Of a stretch of DNA of 24,735 nt, positions 8,046 through 15,959 are shown piece after piece. The number at the start of each line of letters is the position of its first letter. Position 1 is the first letter of the stretch. Source of the DNA: Dehalococcoidia bacterium UBA5629 (lineage in GTDB: Bacteria; Chloroflexota; Dehalococcoidia; GIF9; UBA5629); NCBI GenBank assembly GCA_002421445.1, contig DIKB01000084.1:1-24735 (forward strand), in the 5' to 3' direction. A program made the translations under genes and the position numbers. The notes under the pieces are model-generated. The model was given only the letters and a program-made list of their open reading frames with translations, had not been told where the DNA came from and ran no database searches.

Positions 8046-9299
8046 ATGTCAGCATTACAACAGCAACCGGAAAACGACACTCGTCTTACAATGTTAGAGC
8101 ATATCGCTACTATCGCATCCTGCGCTGATGAACCGAGTAGCCTTTTCAGCAGGATACTCGACGAAGTAGTATATGCGTTTGAATCCGATGCTTCCTGGAT
8201 TCAACTGGTTGATTCCATCACCAACCAATGTGCCCTTGCCGCTCACCGCGGATTCAGCGCACGCATGGTTAACGAGATGAACTCCTTGCAAACAGACAAA
8301 AAATGGATCAATACCATCGTGTTGTCTAAAGACCCTGTTATATTCGCTGAGATGTCGGAAGAACCTTATTTCCCCTTCCGTTCATCCTTTCCTGTAAGTC
8401 TTCATTCTTTTCTCACAGTATCATTTAAATCAGGAGGCACGATAACAGGAGTTCTGGGAGTTCTGAGCAAAACTGCTAACCGATTTAGCAGGGAAGACGC
8501 TAAACTTTTATCTGTGACAGGCGCCTTTGTTTCCGCTGTAGCTGATAGGATAGCTTTGCAGTATCATGATAGTAAAAAACAGCAAAATCAACTTGTTTCT
8601 ATTTTAGGAGAACGTGAGGAATTTCTGGATGCGCTAAGCCATGAATTGCAAACACCGCTAACTGCATTGATTGCGTCTGCCGGGCTTCTTGCCGAAGAAC
8701 TGTCAAAAGAACCAAAGGGGTCTACGGGCAGGCTCATCCGCAACATCCTGCAAAGCTCATCGAGCTTGAAAGATCGTGTGAATGAGCTTCTCGACTTATC
8801 ACGAGAGCATGCCGCTGGCTATAACGTAGAGCCGACTTCCCTGGATGCCACTACCGTATTCCGTAAGGCAGCCGATGAAGTGACACCGATGGCAAAAGCT
8901 AAAAAACAATCTTTCATGATCGATATACCTAAAACCCCCATTATGGTCATTGCTGACGGGAGACGTCTGGAGCAGATCGCGCTGAACCTGCTCTCCAATG
9001 CGATAAAGTTTACTCCACAGGGCGGTACAATCACATTTCGCGCACGTGAGGAAAAGAAGAATCTCGTTGTTAGAGTAGAAGACACTGGCAGTGGTATTCC
9101 AAAAGAAGAACAGGCAAAGCTGTTCCGCCCGTACTACCGCATGCCTGGAGATCGATATCGTTACCCCGGGCTTGGGCTTGGCCTATCCATCACAAAGCAA
9201 TTGATCGAACTTCATAATGGCAAAATCTGGGTGGAAAGCGAACAGGGAAGCGGAACCACATTTGTCTTCTCCATTCCCCTCAACCGCACAAAATCATAA
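8046..9299 (+). CDS. Cytosolic GAF-domain sensor histidine kinase
   Basis: The 417-residue protein has an N-terminal GAF-like sensor domain (about 25-170), a short helical linker, a HisKA dimerisation domain with the phospho-acceptor His199 in LSHELQTPLTAL, and a C-terminal HATPase domain. The latter shows the N box NLLSNAIKFTP, G1 DTGSGIP and G2 GLGLGLSI, all intact. No membrane segment is present, so it senses an internal signal. It starts at ATG 8046, 47 bases after gyrA, with a weak ribosome site, and may be read from the gyrA promoter. There is no response regulator in the window, making it an orphan kinase whose partner cannot be named. Confidence 0.93.
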   Translation: MSALQQQPENDTRLTMLEHIATIASCADEPSSLFSRILDEVVYAFESDASWIQLVDSITNQCALAAHRGFSARMVNEMNSLQTDKKWINTIVLSKDPVIFAEMSEEPYFPFRSSFPVSLHSFLTVSFKSGGTITGVLGVLSKTANRFSREDAKLLSVTGAFVSAVADRIALQYHDSKKQQNQLVSILGEREEFLDALSHELQTPLTALIASAGLLAEELSKEPKGSTGRLIRNILQSSSSLKDRVNELLDLSREHAAGYNVEPTSLDATTVFRKAADEVTPMAKAKKQSFMIDIPKTPIMVIADGRRLEQIALNLLSNAIKFTPQGGTITFRAREEKKNLVVRVEDTGSGIPKEEQAKLFRPYYRMPGDRYRYPGLGLGLSITKQLIELHNGKIWVESEQGSGTTFVFSIPLNRTKS

Positions 9300-9426
9300 A
9301 TTGGCATCCCCTGCCTTTTCCGTTATGCCTCACCTTCAGATTGCAAATATGTAGAATTCATTTTTGAATAATACATGTTATAACCACTCTATCCATGAAC
9401 GTATTGAAACAGAGCGTATTTGTGCG

Positions 9427-9458
9427 TGATATAATAAAGCGCTTATATCTTAAGGGGG
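9427..9458 (+). promoter_or_regulatory. Extended -10 promoter and ribosome site for the propeller lipoprotein
   Basis: TGATATAAT (9427-9435) is a consensus extended -10 element. A TTGAAA at 9404-9409 is 20 bases away, longer than usual, so the extended -10 probably carries the promoter. AAGGGGG (9452-9458) is the ribosome site, ten bases before the TTG start at 9469. Confidence 0.6.
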
Positions 9459-9468
9459 CTTAGCAAAA

Positions 9469-11004
9469 TTGAAAAAAATAATTTGTAATTATGGCCGATT
9501 TATCCTAATCGGTGTAGCATTCATGGGTCTCGTCGGGTGTTCCCTTTTCAGAGCAGGCAATGCGCAGGAAACACTTGTTGTCACCAGCGATATCGCCAGA
9601 TGGGGAGGATTTCAGGTAAGTCCTGACAATAAACATTTTGCCTTCAGCAAGCAAATCGGGAAGAAATGGACTGTTTCCCTCGATGGAAAAGACGGAAAAC
9701 TGTATGACAATATCGGAGACCTTACGCTTATGTTCAGTTCTGACAGCAATCGGTACTGCTACCTTGCGCAGGAGAACGATAAGATGTTTATGGTCATTGA
9801 CGGGGTGGAGCAAGCGCGTTACAGAGGGATTACAGGGGGTATGTTCGTATTCAGCCCCGATAGCAAACGGTACGCTTACATCGCAGCCGAAGGGGAGAAA
9901 TCTCTGGTTGTGGTTGATGGAAAAGAAGGAAAACGCTACGACGATGTCGCTGGGGGATCATTGGTTTTCAGCAATGACAGTAAACGGTTTGCCTATGCTG
10001 CTAAGGATGGAGATAAATGGATGGTTGTCCTTGATGGGGAAGAGGGAAAACGTTACGACATCGTCGTGCCCAGCATCAGCACTCTTACTTTCAGCCCGGA
10101 CAGCAAGCACTTGGCATATGCGGTTCAGCAAGACAATCAGTTTTTTGTAGTGCACGATGGAAAAGAAAGCAACAGGTATGATGATCTCGGCATAGGCTTG
10201 CTGACCTTCAGCCCGGATAGTCAAAAACTGGCATTTGCAATAAAGCAGAAGGATAGCTGGATTGTGATAGTAAATGGGCAGGAACAGAAACAATATGATA
10301 CTGTTGCCCCCGCCACAATTAAATTCAGTCCCGATAGCAAACACCTGGTGTACTTTGCCGCACGCCTTACTCCTTCTCCCGAAAAGTTTTTCGTCGTCAC
10401 GGATGGCAAAGAAGGCAAAGAATATGATGAGCTATGGCCCGGTTCATTTGTATTCAGTCCTGATAGCCAGCGGTGGGGATATCTAGCCAAATCCGGCGAG
10501 GATTTCTTTGTCGTTATTGACGACAAAGAAGAGGCAAAATACTCCGGCATAGGTCTCGGCTCTCTGCATTTTAGCAATGACAGCAAGCATTATGCTTATG
10601 TAGCATCAAAGGGCGGCAAATCGCTTACAGTCATGGATGGTAAAGAAGGAGCGCGTTATGATAATGTCGCAGTAGGCTCTTTGAAATTCAGCCTTGATAG
10701 TAGCCGTCTGAGCTACGCCGCTGTTACGGGCAGCAAGCAGGTTATGGTGATTAACGAAAAGGAAGATCAAAAGTACGATAAGATCACCGGTGGTGTTTTT
10801 AGCCCGGATAGCAAACATACTGTCTACGTAGCTGTCATCGATGGGAAACAGGCGGTCGTTGTTGACGGAACGCCTTCAAAAAAGTATAACAGGATCATTA
10901 TAACATTTGGAGGGGCACTGATCTTCGATCCTGGTAGTACCAGCCTTCGTTACTATGCTGTCGATGACAAGAACTTGTATTCGGTGGTGGAAACAGTCAG
11001 ATGA
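9469..11004 (+). CDS. Beta-propeller repeat lipoprotein (WD40/TolB-like, 12 repeats)
   Basis: The 511-residue protein has a lipoprotein signal peptide with lipobox LVGC (Cys24), so it is anchored on the outside of the membrane. The rest is twelve repeats of about 37 residues built on FSPDSKxxAYxA, mostly followed by VVxDGKEGKRYD. The FxPDS cores run from VSPDNKHFAF to the degenerate FDPGSTSLRY. Such repeats form propeller blades in TolB and WD40-like proteins; twelve would suit two six-bladed propellers, which is inference. The TTG start is supported by the AAGGGGG site and the signal peptide. Its stop overlaps the start of a phosphoesterase relic (ATGA), so the two were once an operon. The function is unknown; propellers usually bind partners or ligands. 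Confidence 0.9.
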   Translation: MKKIICNYGRFILIGVAFMGLVGCSLFRAGNAQETLVVTSDIARWGGFQVSPDNKHFAFSKQIGKKWTVSLDGKDGKLYDNIGDLTLMFSSDSNRYCYLAQENDKMFMVIDGVEQARYRGITGGMFVFSPDSKRYAYIAAEGEKSLVVVDGKEGKRYDDVAGGSLVFSNDSKRFAYAAKDGDKWMVVLDGEEGKRYDIVVPSISTLTFSPDSKHLAYAVQQDNQFFVVHDGKESNRYDDLGIGLLTFSPDSQKLAFAIKQKDSWIVIVNGQEQKQYDTVAPATIKFSPDSKHLVYFAARLTPSPEKFFVVTDGKEGKEYDELWPGSFVFSPDSQRWGYLAKSGEDFFVVIDDKEEAKYSGIGLGSLHFSNDSKHYAYVASKGGKSLTVMDGKEGARYDNVAVGSLKFSLDSSRLSYAAVTGSKQVMVINEKEDQKYDKITGGVFSPDSKHTVYVAVIDGKQAVVVDGTPSKKYNRIIITFGGALIFDPGSTSLRYYAVDDKNLYSVVETVR

Positions 11005-11187
11005 ACATCGGAGTTATCTCCGATACTCATGTCCGTTCACTATCCGAAATACCAGGGGACATCGCCCGCGGGCTTTCGACAATGGATATGATTATCCATC
11101 TTTTTCAACCTTGGTCCCGGATCTCGATCCTTCGGTATTCTAACAATTTCCGAGAATACCATTACGGGCAGAATAATCCCCATCTAA
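11001..11187 (+). pseudogene. Metallophosphoesterase relic (YfcE/MJ0936 type), internally deleted
   Basis: An ATG overlapping the previous stop (ATGA) opens MNIGVISDTHVRSLSEIP and continues to MDMIIHL near 11100. This is the N-terminus of a calcineurin-like phosphoesterase with the metal ligands D8 and H10. The following bases in that frame make no family sense. In the +1 frame, from about 11107 to the TAA at 11185-11187, they read NLGPGSRS then FGILTISENTITGRIIPI, which matches the C-terminus of the same family (NPGS followed by a strand ending in a GxIIP-like motif). The middle, about 100 residues of a usual 160 or so, is missing and the frame is shifted. The gene is dead. Confidence 0.75.
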
Positions 11188-11208
11188 AACATGATGTCAT
11201 TGTGAATG

Positions 11209-11240
11209 AAAGAGGGCCGACCCAATGGTCGGCCCTCTTT
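11209..11240. terminator. Bidirectional hairpin terminator between the phosphoesterase relic and L25
   Basis: A perfect 14-bp stem (11209-11222 with 11227-11240, arm AAAGAGGGCCGACC) encloses a CAAT loop. Arms end in AAA/TTT on both strands, so it can serve the plus-strand propeller/phosphoesterase transcript and the minus-strand L25 transcript that converge here. Confidence 0.85.
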
Positions 11241-11278
11241 GTAAACTTTTCTCAGAACTATATACGATGCCTTGATTA

Positions 11279-11956
11279 TTAAGCTTTGCCTTCTGTCGAC
11301 TTTCCGGCAGCTTCAGCGGGCGCGGCACCTTCAGCATCTGCAGCAGCCTCAGCACCCTCAGCGACAGCCTTCGGTTTCTCCTCTTCTTCCACCGCACGAT
11401 GCTGCTCGGTTATCTTTGCAACCATCTGCTCAGGATCGCTCAGCAAAGTAACCCCTTCACCAAGCTGAATATCCTTGACAAAGATAGCCTGATTAGCTTC
11501 TGTCAGTATGCTCAGATCAACCTTCAGGTTATGAGGCAATGCATCGGGCAGAGCCTCGATGTGCAAAGAATTGATATGATGGAGAAGAATCGTATTTTTG
11601 ATTTTCAGTGCTGGCGGATCACCGATAAAGACAATGGGTACCTCCGCTTTGATCTTTTCAGCCATATTGACCCTGTAAAAATCGACGTGAAGCAACTCAT
11701 CGGTTAGAGCATTCTGCTGAACATCGCGGACAAGCACTTTTGTCGGAGCAGCATCGCCCTCTATTTTTAGCGTTACCAGATCCGTCGGTCCGGTTCTGGC
11801 AAGGAGCATTCTCAGCTTTTTGGCATCAACCATAACTGACATAGAATCGGCTCCATGTCCATATATGTTGGCCGGAGTTTTGCCCTCGCGGCGCAGAAAC
11901 CTCACCTTTTTACCTGTTACGGTTCTCTTTAACGCTTCAATCTCTAGCTTACTCAT
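11279..11956 (-). CDS. rplY: 50S ribosomal protein L25 / general stress protein Ctc
   Basis: This 225-residue protein is the long, two-domain (TL5/Ctc) form that binds 5S rRNA in the large ribosomal subunit. Residues 1-90 are the L25 domain (LRREGKTPANIYGHG, then LLHVDFYRV at about 89-97), residues about 97-185 the C-terminal beta domain (VPIVFIGDPPALK, LPHNLKVDLS), and the last 35 an Ala/Glu-rich tail. The ATG at 11956 is preceded by GAGGGTAG (11968-11961). It diverges from rpoB across a shared promoter region and ends 38 bases before the bidirectional hairpin, as a single-gene unit. Confidence 0.96.
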   Translation of the reverse strand: MSKLEIEALKRTVTGKKVRFLRREGKTPANIYGHGADSMSVMVDAKKLRMLLARTGPTDLVTLKIEGDAAPTKVLVRDVQQNALTDELLHVDFYRVNMAEKIKAEVPIVFIGDPPALKIKNTILLHHINSLHIEALPDALPHNLKVDLSILTEANQAIFVKDIQLGEGVTLLSDPEQMVAKITEQHRAVEEEEKPKAVAEGAEAAADAEGAAPAEAAGKSTEGKA

Positions 11957-11988
11957 TTCGCTACCCTCTGCTATAATACAAGCGCTAT

Positions 11989-12017
11989 ACTTTAAACTTT
12001 TTCCGTCGCCAAGTCAA
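11989..12017 (-). promoter_or_regulatory. Promoter for L25/Ctc
   Basis: On the minus strand, TTGACT (12017-12012), 17 bases, then TAAAGT (11994-11989). A start near 11982 gives a leader of about 25 bases containing the GAGGG ribosome site. Confidence 0.6.
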
Positions 12018-12030
12018 ATAAAGCGCAATT

Positions 12031-12083
12031 GAATTAAGCGGGAATGAATTAAGCGGGAATTAAGCGGGAATTAAGCGGGAATT
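12031..12083. repeat. Tandem 11-bp repeats between the L25 and rpoB promoters
   Basis: GAATTAAGCGG occurs at 12031-12041, 12046-12056, 12057-12067 and 12068-12078, with a GAAT insert after the first copy and a final partial GAATT. A degenerate copy (AATAAAGCGC) lies just before. The array fills the gap between the two divergent -35 boxes and abuts that of rpoB. The 11-bp period places copies on nearly the same face of the helix. Confidence 0.9.
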
Positions 12084-12111
12084 TGACTATCAACCTGCGA
12101 AGTGCTAAACT
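12083..12111 (+). promoter_or_regulatory. Promoter for rpoB-rpoC-ruvB
   Basis: TTGACT (12083-12088), a 17-base spacer and TAAACT (12106-12111). The predicted leader of about 115 bases shows no clear hairpin. ACCTGCGAA occurs in the spacer (12093-12101) and again at 12133-12141, a possible operator pair. Confidence 0.6.
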
Positions 12112-12234
12112 GTGTTTTTGCAACACCTATGTACCTGCGAATTAGTATCGAATAACCCCTTTAGAGTATTAATTTACGTATGCAGGACTTTTTGTCTTCT
12201 CTTTTACAAGAACTATATCTGAGCAGGAGAACGG

Positions 12235-15200
12235 ATGTCTAATTCATTAGCAAAATCAGACAAGAACAACGGCAACGCGTTGATTGTGAAATCTTTTGCC
12301 AAACTTCCTGAAGTACTGGAAACACCGAACTTGATCAAAGTGCAACTCGATTCATTTCGATTATTTCAGGAGGAAAGCCTTAAGGAACTTTTGGAAGAGG
12401 TCTCGCCCATTACCGATTATTCCGGAAACAAACTTGAACTGCGCTTTCTCGATTATGAATTCCGTAAACCTCCGGCCTCTGCAGAAGAATGCCGTCAAAA
12501 AGATCTTACATATGAATCTCCTCTTTACATCAGAACGGAACTCACTAATAAACAGACAGGTGAAATTAAACGACAGGAGATTTTCCTGGGCAAGTTTCCG
12601 ATGATGACAAAAGACGGCACATTTGTCATCAGTGGTGCCGAGCGTGTTATCGTCAATCAGTTACTCCGGTCTCCCGGCATCTATTTTAGTACTCAACGAG
12701 ATATATCAAGAGACATCGATCTCTGTTCAGCAAAACTCATCCCTGAACACGGAACGTGGCTTGAGTTTGAAACCTCGAATAGAGATGTCATCTCCGTCAA
12801 AGTGAACGGGAAACGTAAAATCCCCGTTGTCACCCTGCTGCGTGCCATAGGTTACGACTCGGATGAACAGATCATCAAGCTGTTCAACAATATTGAGAAT
12901 TCTGCGCAGGGACGATCATTCATTCAAGCAACGATAGACAGGGAACCTAAAGAGGCAAGAACGAAAATAGGGGCACTTGCAGATATCTTCAGCAGATTAC
13001 GCCCCGGTGATCTGGCTACGCCGGAAAATGCGCAAGCGCTTCTCTATAACCTATTCTTTAACCCAAGACGATACAATCTGGGCAAGGTGGGACGGTATAA
13101 GCTAAACAAGCGTCTGAACCTCGATATACCTGAAACAGAACACATCCTGAAAGCTGAGGATTTTGTCGAGATCATCAAACATATGATCATGATCAATAAC
13201 GGAACTGAAGGACCGGATGATATCGACCATCTCGGTAATCGCCGCGTGCGAACTGCAGGACATCTGATACAAAATCAGTTCCGTATCGGGTTGCTCAGAT
13301 TAGAGCAAACGATTAAAGAGCGCATGAGCACTACCGATCCGGAACAAGCAACGCCGACGTCTCTGATCAATAACCGTCCGATCACGGCAGCAATGCGAGA
13401 ATTTTTTGGCAGCTCACAGCTCTCCCAGTTCATGGATCAGACGAATCCATTAGCCGAACTCACTCACAAACGCAGGTTATCGGCAATGGGTCCCGGCGGT
13501 CTATCCAGAGAAAGAGCAAGCTTCGATGTTCGCGATGTTCACCATTCCCATTATGGCAAAATCTGTCCTATTGAAACCCCGGAAGGACCGAACATCGGCC
13601 TTATCGGCTCTCTTGCCACATATGCATCAGTCAACGAATACGGCTTTATTCAAACGCCATATCGAAAAGTCGTCAGATCCCTACGCACTGATGATCCCGA
13701 GCTGAAAGGGAAAACTATTAACGAACGGATAGCAGACGAAAAAGATAACACAATCGTACAACCTAAAACCATCGTTACCGAAGAAATTTTTAAAAGGCTG
13801 CAGGGCACAGGAAGTGCCAAAAAAGGCGAGACTAAAAGCATCGCACCTAGAGAGGTTAAGGTTGTCCCCTATGTCTCAGCGGAGATCGTCTACCTTACTG
13901 CAGATAAAGAAGAGCAGTACACAATAGCCCAGGCAAATGCAGTACTCAACACCAGGAATGAATTTATTGAAGATAGAACCGGCGTTACAAAAGGCGGCAA
14001 ATACCTCAGGCTACCGGCAGATAAAATAGATATGATGGACGTTTCGCCGCGGCAGGTATTCAGCGTAACAACCTCACTGATCCCGTTCCTTGAGCATGAC
14101 GACGCCAACAGAGCTCTGATGGGTTCAAACATGCAACGGCAGGCAGTTCCTCTGCTAACCCCTGAAGCGCCTATCATCGGCACCGGAATGGAAAGAGAAG
14201 TGGCAAAATACAGCGGGCAGGTACAATTCGCCAGAGAAGATGGTGAAGTAGCCTCGGTTACCAGCAAAGAGATTTTGATCAAAGAAGCTCACGGCAAAAA
14301 AGAGATCCAGAGATCATATCCGCTCATCAAATTTCACAGAACAAACCAGGGTACCTGTGTTAATCAAACCCCCACGGTTTTCAAGGGACAGAAAGTTAAA
14401 AAAGGCCAGCCAATCGCCGATGGATCAGCGACCAACGGGGGAGAGCTTGCACTGGGTCAAAACATACTCTGTGCGTTTATGACCTGGCGCGGATATAACT
14501 TCGAAGATGCAATTATTCTCAGCCAGCGTTTGATTAAGGATGACAAATTTACATCCATCCATATTGAGCGTTATGAGACAGAAGCACGTGAAACGAAGCT
14601 CGGAAGAGAAGAAATAACGCGGGACATTCCGAATGTAGGCGAGGAAAGCCTGCGTGATCTGGATGAATACGGTATCATCAGGATTGGCGCCGAAGTCAGG
14701 CCCGGTGACATTCTTGTTGGTAAAATCAGCCCCAAGGGTGAAACAGAACTGACAGCAGAAGAAAAGCTGCTTCGTGCCATCTTCGGTGAGAAGGCACGCG
14801 AGGTGAAAGATAGTTCACTCCGAGTCCCTCATGGTGAATGGGGCAAAGTAATAGACGTCAAGGAATTCACGAAAGAAGCTGGCGATGACCTCCCTGCAGG
14901 CGTCCTCCGTCTTGTCCGTGTCTGGGTTGCGCAAAAACGCAAGATCTCAGTTGGTGATAAGATGGCCGGACGGCACGGAAACAAAGGAGTCATCTCCATT
15001 ATTGTTCCAGAAGAGGATATGCCGTTTTTACCGGACGGCAGACCACTCGACATTATACTAAACCCGATCGGCGTGCCTTCCCGCATGAACATCGGCCAGA
15101 TACTTGAAACGCACCTCGGATGGGCAGCGGACAATCTTGGTATCAAAATGCAAACGCCGATTTTTGACGGAGCGAATAATACTGCAATTGAGGATTACCT

Positions 15201-15945
15201 GGCAAGAGCATGGATCGCACAACAATCGCAATCAGTGACGAGACATGAAGGGGCAGTTCCTCATGATGAATTGATAAGCAAAGCGAAGAAATGGCTCGCC
15301 GATCGTGGTTATGATGCCGAGAAGATATTCAGTGATGACTATCCCGGTGAAGCCCGAAAAGCGTGTCTGCGGTTATGGTTCGAAAGCATGGGAATAAAAG
15401 TACGCGAAGATGACGAGGAAAAGATTAAAAAACTGATCGAGCAGGTGTACCTCGAGAAAAAGCAATCACCGCCGATTTATGGGAAAATGACATTATATGA
15501 TGGCCGCACAGGTGAAGCGTTCGATCAACCTATAACGGTGGGCAATATCTACATGTTGAAACTGATCCACCTTGTCGATGATAAAGTCCACGCCCGCTCC
15601 ACCGGTCCATACTCGCTGATCACACAGCAGCCTCTCGGCGGGAAGGCTCAGTTTGGCGGACAGCGGTTCGGAGAAATGGAAGTATGGGCACTCGAAGCAT
15701 ACGGTGCAGGACATATTCTTCAAGAGCTGTTGACAGTGAAATCGGATGATGTCACCGGCCGTGCTAAAACATACGAAGCGCTCGTTAAAGGTGAGGATAT
15801 CACCCAACCCGGCGTTCCCGAATCATTTAAAGTGCTCTTTATGGAGCTACGCAGCCTTAGTTTAGCGGTCGAGCTACTCAATGAAGAAGAGGAACTGGTA
15901 CCCTTCTTCGATGAAAAGAAAAAACCGAAACTGCTTGATCTTTAG
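12235..15945 (+). CDS. rpoB: DNA-directed RNA polymerase subunit beta
   Basis: This 1236-residue subunit forms one pincer of RNA polymerase and part of the active centre. The rifampicin region GSSQLSQFMDQTNPLAEL, then THKRRLSAMGPGG, keeps Asp401, His411 and Ser416, which match E. coli 516, 526 and 531, so target-based rifampicin resistance is not indicated. PIETPEGPNIGLI and GDKMAGRHGNKGV are conserved active-site segments, and the C-terminus has the FGGQRFGEMEVWALEAYGA clamp motif. The large lineage-specific insertions of E. coli beta are absent. The ATG at 12235 has AGGAGA (12225-12230) just upstream. rpoC follows after 14 bases. Confidence 0.99.
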   Translation: MSNSLAKSDKNNGNALIVKSFAKLPEVLETPNLIKVQLDSFRLFQEESLKELLEEVSPITDYSGNKLELRFLDYEFRKPPASAEECRQKDLTYESPLYIRTELTNKQTGEIKRQEIFLGKFPMMTKDGTFVISGAERVIVNQLLRSPGIYFSTQRDISRDIDLCSAKLIPEHGTWLEFETSNRDVISVKVNGKRKIPVVTLLRAIGYDSDEQIIKLFNNIENSAQGRSFIQATIDREPKEARTKIGALADIFSRLRPGDLATPENAQALLYNLFFNPRRYNLGKVGRYKLNKRLNLDIPETEHILKAEDFVEIIKHMIMINNGTEGPDDIDHLGNRRVRTAGHLIQNQFRIGLLRLEQTIKERMSTTDPEQATPTSLINNRPITAAMREFFGSSQLSQFMDQTNPLAELTHKRRLSAMGPGGLSRERASFDVRDVHHSHYGKICPIETPEGPNIGLIGSLATYASVNEYGFIQTPYRKVVRSLRTDDPELKGKTINERIADEKDNTIVQPKTIVTEEIFKRLQGTGSAKKGETKSIAPREVKVVPYVSAEIVYLTADKEEQYTIAQANAVLNTRNEFIEDRTGVTKGGKYLRLPADKIDMMDVSPRQVFSVTTSLIPFLEHDDANRALMGSNMQRQAVPLLTPEAPIIGTGMEREVAKYSGQVQFAREDGEVASVTSKEILIKEAHGKKEIQRSYPLIKFHRTNQGTCVNQTPTVFKGQKVKKGQPIADGSATNGGELALGQNILCAFMTWRGYNFEDAIILSQRLIKDDKFTSIHIERYETEARETKLGREEITRDIPNVGEESLRDLDEYGIIRIGAEVRPGDILVGKISPKGETELTAEEKLLRAIFGEKAREVKDSSLRVPHGEWGKVIDVKEFTKEAGDDLPAGVLRLVRVWVAQKRKISVGDKMAGRHGNKGVISIIVPEEDMPFLPDGRPLDIILNPIGVPSRMNIGQILETHLGWAADNLGIKMQTPIFDGANNTAIEDYLARAWIAQQSQSVTRHEGAVPHDELISKAKKWLADRGYDAEKIFSDDYPGEARKACLRLWFESMGIKVREDDEEKIKKLIEQVYLEKKQSPPIYGKMTLYDGRTGEAFDQPITVGNIYMLKLIHLVDDKVHARSTGPYSLITQQPLGGKAQFGGQRFGEMEVWALEAYGAGHILQELLTVKSDDVTGRAKTYEALVKGEDITQPGVPESFKVLFMELRSLSLAVELLNEEEELVPFFDEKKKPKLLDL

Positions 15946-15959
15946 CACAAAGGAGAAAT

